NCBI GenBank assembly: GCA_902810755.1
Contig: CADDYT010000092.1
Coordinates: forward strand, 1-24,456
DNA length: 24,456 nucleotides
Direction: 5' to 3'
DNA from: Chloroflexota bacterium
GTDB taxonomy: Bacteria; Chloroflexota; Ktedonobacteria; Ktedonobacterales; Ktedonobacteraceae
Shown: positions 23,215 through 24,456 of the stretch, in pieces
How the letters are laid out: every line of letters starts with the position of its first letter
Position numbering within the stretch: position 1 is the first letter of the stretch
The notes under the pieces: generated by a model
Seen by the model: only the letters and a program-made list of their open reading frames with translations
The model's database searches: none
Told to the model about the DNA's origin: nothing
Program-made: the position numbers and the translations under genes

Positions 23215-24177
23215 TTATGGGTGTTCCTGCGCTACCAGGTACGCCGCCTCCTGCTCGAAGATGCTCGCAATTTGATCCTGTCTCATATTAAGAAACGAGT
23301 GGCCGCCGTTGTAGCTGATATATTGCACGGGGATGTGGTTGCGTAGCAGCGCCTGTTGCAGTTCCTGTGACTGGGCTGGCAGCACCGTTGTATCCTGCGT
23401 TCCCTGCACGATGAGCATGGGTGCGCTTTGCGGGGAGACATCGAAGATGGGCGAGGCGTCGCGGTAGATGGCGGGGTCGCTCTGCTGCGTCGCCGTGCCG
23501 AAAACGGGGAAGTAGACGCGCAGGGGCGCGCTCTCCTCCGGGTTGGCTAAATCGACCGGGCCAAAGTTATCCACAACGCAGGAGACTTTCGGCGACTCAT
23601 TCGCGTACAGGCCTGCCTCATCGCCGGGGTGAATCGTGGCAAGGACGCCGAGGAAGACGGCGAGGTGGCCCCCGGCGGAATCGCCATCCGCGCAAATGCG
23701 GCTGCTATCCAGGTTCAGCTCACCGGCGTGGGCGCGCATCCAGCGTACCGCCAGTTGTACATCCACCAGTTGCGCGGGCCAGAGCAGTCGGGGTTGCAGC
23801 TTGCCGGTCGCCAGCCGGTAATCAACATTGATAACCACAAAACCCAGCGCGGCAAGGTTCTTGCAAAGCAGAGTATCGGTCTTCTTGTCCCCATACATCC
23901 AGCCGCCGCCATGAATAAGGACCACGCCCGGTCGCGGCGTTGTCGCCCCTTCTGGCTGGCAGATATCCAGCTTCTCCTGCCGCAGCGGCCCGTAAGCCAC
24001 ATTCTGTTGCCAGTCAACCTGATACTGTAGCGGATAGATGAGCGATGCCGGTTGCTTAATAACAGTCAAACTACCCTGACTTTGCCCTCCACAGGAGACG
24101 AGGATGAGGAGAAAGATCAAGCCAACAAACACGTTAAAATAAGGACGAAGTTCGCTTCGTTTCCCCGCCTGGCCCAT
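23215..24177 (-). CDS. Lipoprotein alpha/beta hydrolase (BD-FAE/esterase-lipase type)
   Basis: A 320-residue secreted esterase-like protein. The N terminus is a lipoprotein signal: basic residues, a hydrophobic stretch (about 14-27) and a lipobox ending in C29 (LVSC), so it is probably anchored to the outer face of the membrane. The alpha/beta hydrolase domain has the oxyanion HGGGW (from H89) and nucleophile S167 in GDSAGG. D262 in GTQDTTV and H293 in GGHSF complete the triad. This arrangement is typical of the hormone-sensitive lipase / BD-FAE group acting on small esters or acetylated or feruloylated sugars; the substrate is unknown. ATG 24177 with AAAGGG seven bases upstream is preferred over GTG 24192. 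It is monocistronic or weakly linked to secA downstream. Confidence 0.92.
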   Translation of the reverse strand: MGQAGKRSELRPYFNVFVGLIFLLILVSCGGQSQGSLTVIKQPASLIYPLQYQVDWQQNVAYGPLRQEKLDICQPEGATTPRPGVVLIHGGGWMYGDKKTDTLLCKNLAALGFVVINVDYRLATGKLQPRLLWPAQLVDVQLAVRWMRAHAGELNLDSSRICADGDSAGGHLAVFLGVLATIHPGDEAGLYANESPKVSCVVDNFGPVDLANPEESAPLRVYFPVFGTATQQSDPAIYRDASPIFDVSPQSAPMLIVQGTQDTTVLPAQSQELQQALLRNHIPVQYISYNGGHSFLNMRQDQIASIFEQEAAYLVAQEHP

Positions 24178-24253
24178 TGCATGCCCTTTCACATCTAAAT
24201 CGGGACAATGCTACTGCGAATGCTGCTTACTCGGCTGTGTCCACCTCATCCTT

Positions 24254-24259
24254 ATTATA
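24254..24259 (-). promoter_or_regulatory. -10 element for the lipoprotein hydrolase
   Basis: On the minus strand, TATAAT at 24254-24259 is a perfect -10 inside an AT-rich stretch. The -35 (TACAAA, 17 bp upstream) is weak. The predicted leader is about 70 nt. Confidence 0.5.
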
Positions 24260-24333
24260 CACTATATACTCAGCATTTTGTATCGCATGAAGGGGAAATT
24301 TGCGAATGAAGAAAAAACTGACAAAGACATGTT

Positions 24334-24456
24334 ATGCTGAGCGGGAGCGAAGCATCTGAAGCGGGCAAAGTGCAGTGTCGCCCAGGCCACCGGCAAGGGA
24401 TGGCCCTACTATAGACGAGCGCATCGTGGACCTTGAGGAACTGTCGTATATAGTAG
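24334..24456. repeat. Dispersed repeat arm and edge inverted repeat
   Basis: Bases 24334-24358 (core ATGCTGAGCG...GCGAAGCATCTG) match the arms of the element at 14586-14663. The rest, to the window edge, shows no gene. CTACTATA (24406-24413) and TATAGTAG (24449-24456) form an 8-bp inverted repeat that ends at the last base, so a larger element could continue beyond the window. Confidence 0.5.

Overview
The window is a GC-rich bacterial chromosome segment with ordinary housekeeping genes and few signs of transfer. The gene content suggests a Chloroflexota member, most likely class Ktedonobacteria: T-box leaders, a long SEC-C-bearing SecA, large orphan GAF/histidine kinases, a glyoxylate shunt, and dispersed short inverted repeats. 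This assignment is inference from gene style and was not tested against any database. No rRNA, tRNA, CRISPR array, transposase or phage gene was found.

Layout, left to right. Bases 1-232 are non-coding with short direct repeats. A large membrane-anchored GAF/GAF histidine kinase runs leftward (233-3280) from a good sigma-70 type promoter. A beta-keto acid cleavage enzyme (BKACE/DUF849) gene runs rightward (3600-4427). Its last bases overlap a convergent SDR gene (4418-5182), which is the second gene of a leftward operon headed by a two-domain nitrilase-like gene (5209-7185). A ~700 bp AT-rich spacer with divergent promoter candidates follows. Next come a soluble GAF histidine kinase (7881-9302), a PhoU-like DUF47 protein (9397-10035) and a PiT phosphate permease (10093-11100), all rightward, and an unrecognised eight-helix membrane protein (11204-12013).

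The centre (12101-16094) is the most distinctive part. Two threonyl-tRNA synthetase genes lie in tandem, each behind its own complete T-box leader with a strong intrinsic terminator. The first synthetase keeps the editing domain but lacks the TGS domain. The second lacks both and carries an extra Cys/His-containing insert in its catalytic domain. The two leaders look like a duplication but differ in the basal Stem I and in Stem III. An inverted-repeat element lies between the second leader and its gene, and a related copy lies near the right end of the window.

The right part runs leftward: a lipoprotein alpha/beta hydrolase (23215-24177), secA (19469-22963), isocitrate lyase aceA (17880-19217) and malate synthase aceB (16127-17722). 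The last two form the glyoxylate shunt and are separated by a near-perfect 30-bp-stem hairpin. secA has a ~190-residue insert near its N terminus and ends at a 20-bp perfect terminator hairpin.

The main items worth a second look are the tandem T-box/thrS pair with an editing-less paralogue, the nitrilase whose second domain has Gly in place of the catalytic Cys, the SecA insert, and the aceA-aceB hairpin. No wholly new system is evident; the ThrRS pair is the best candidate for unusual biology.
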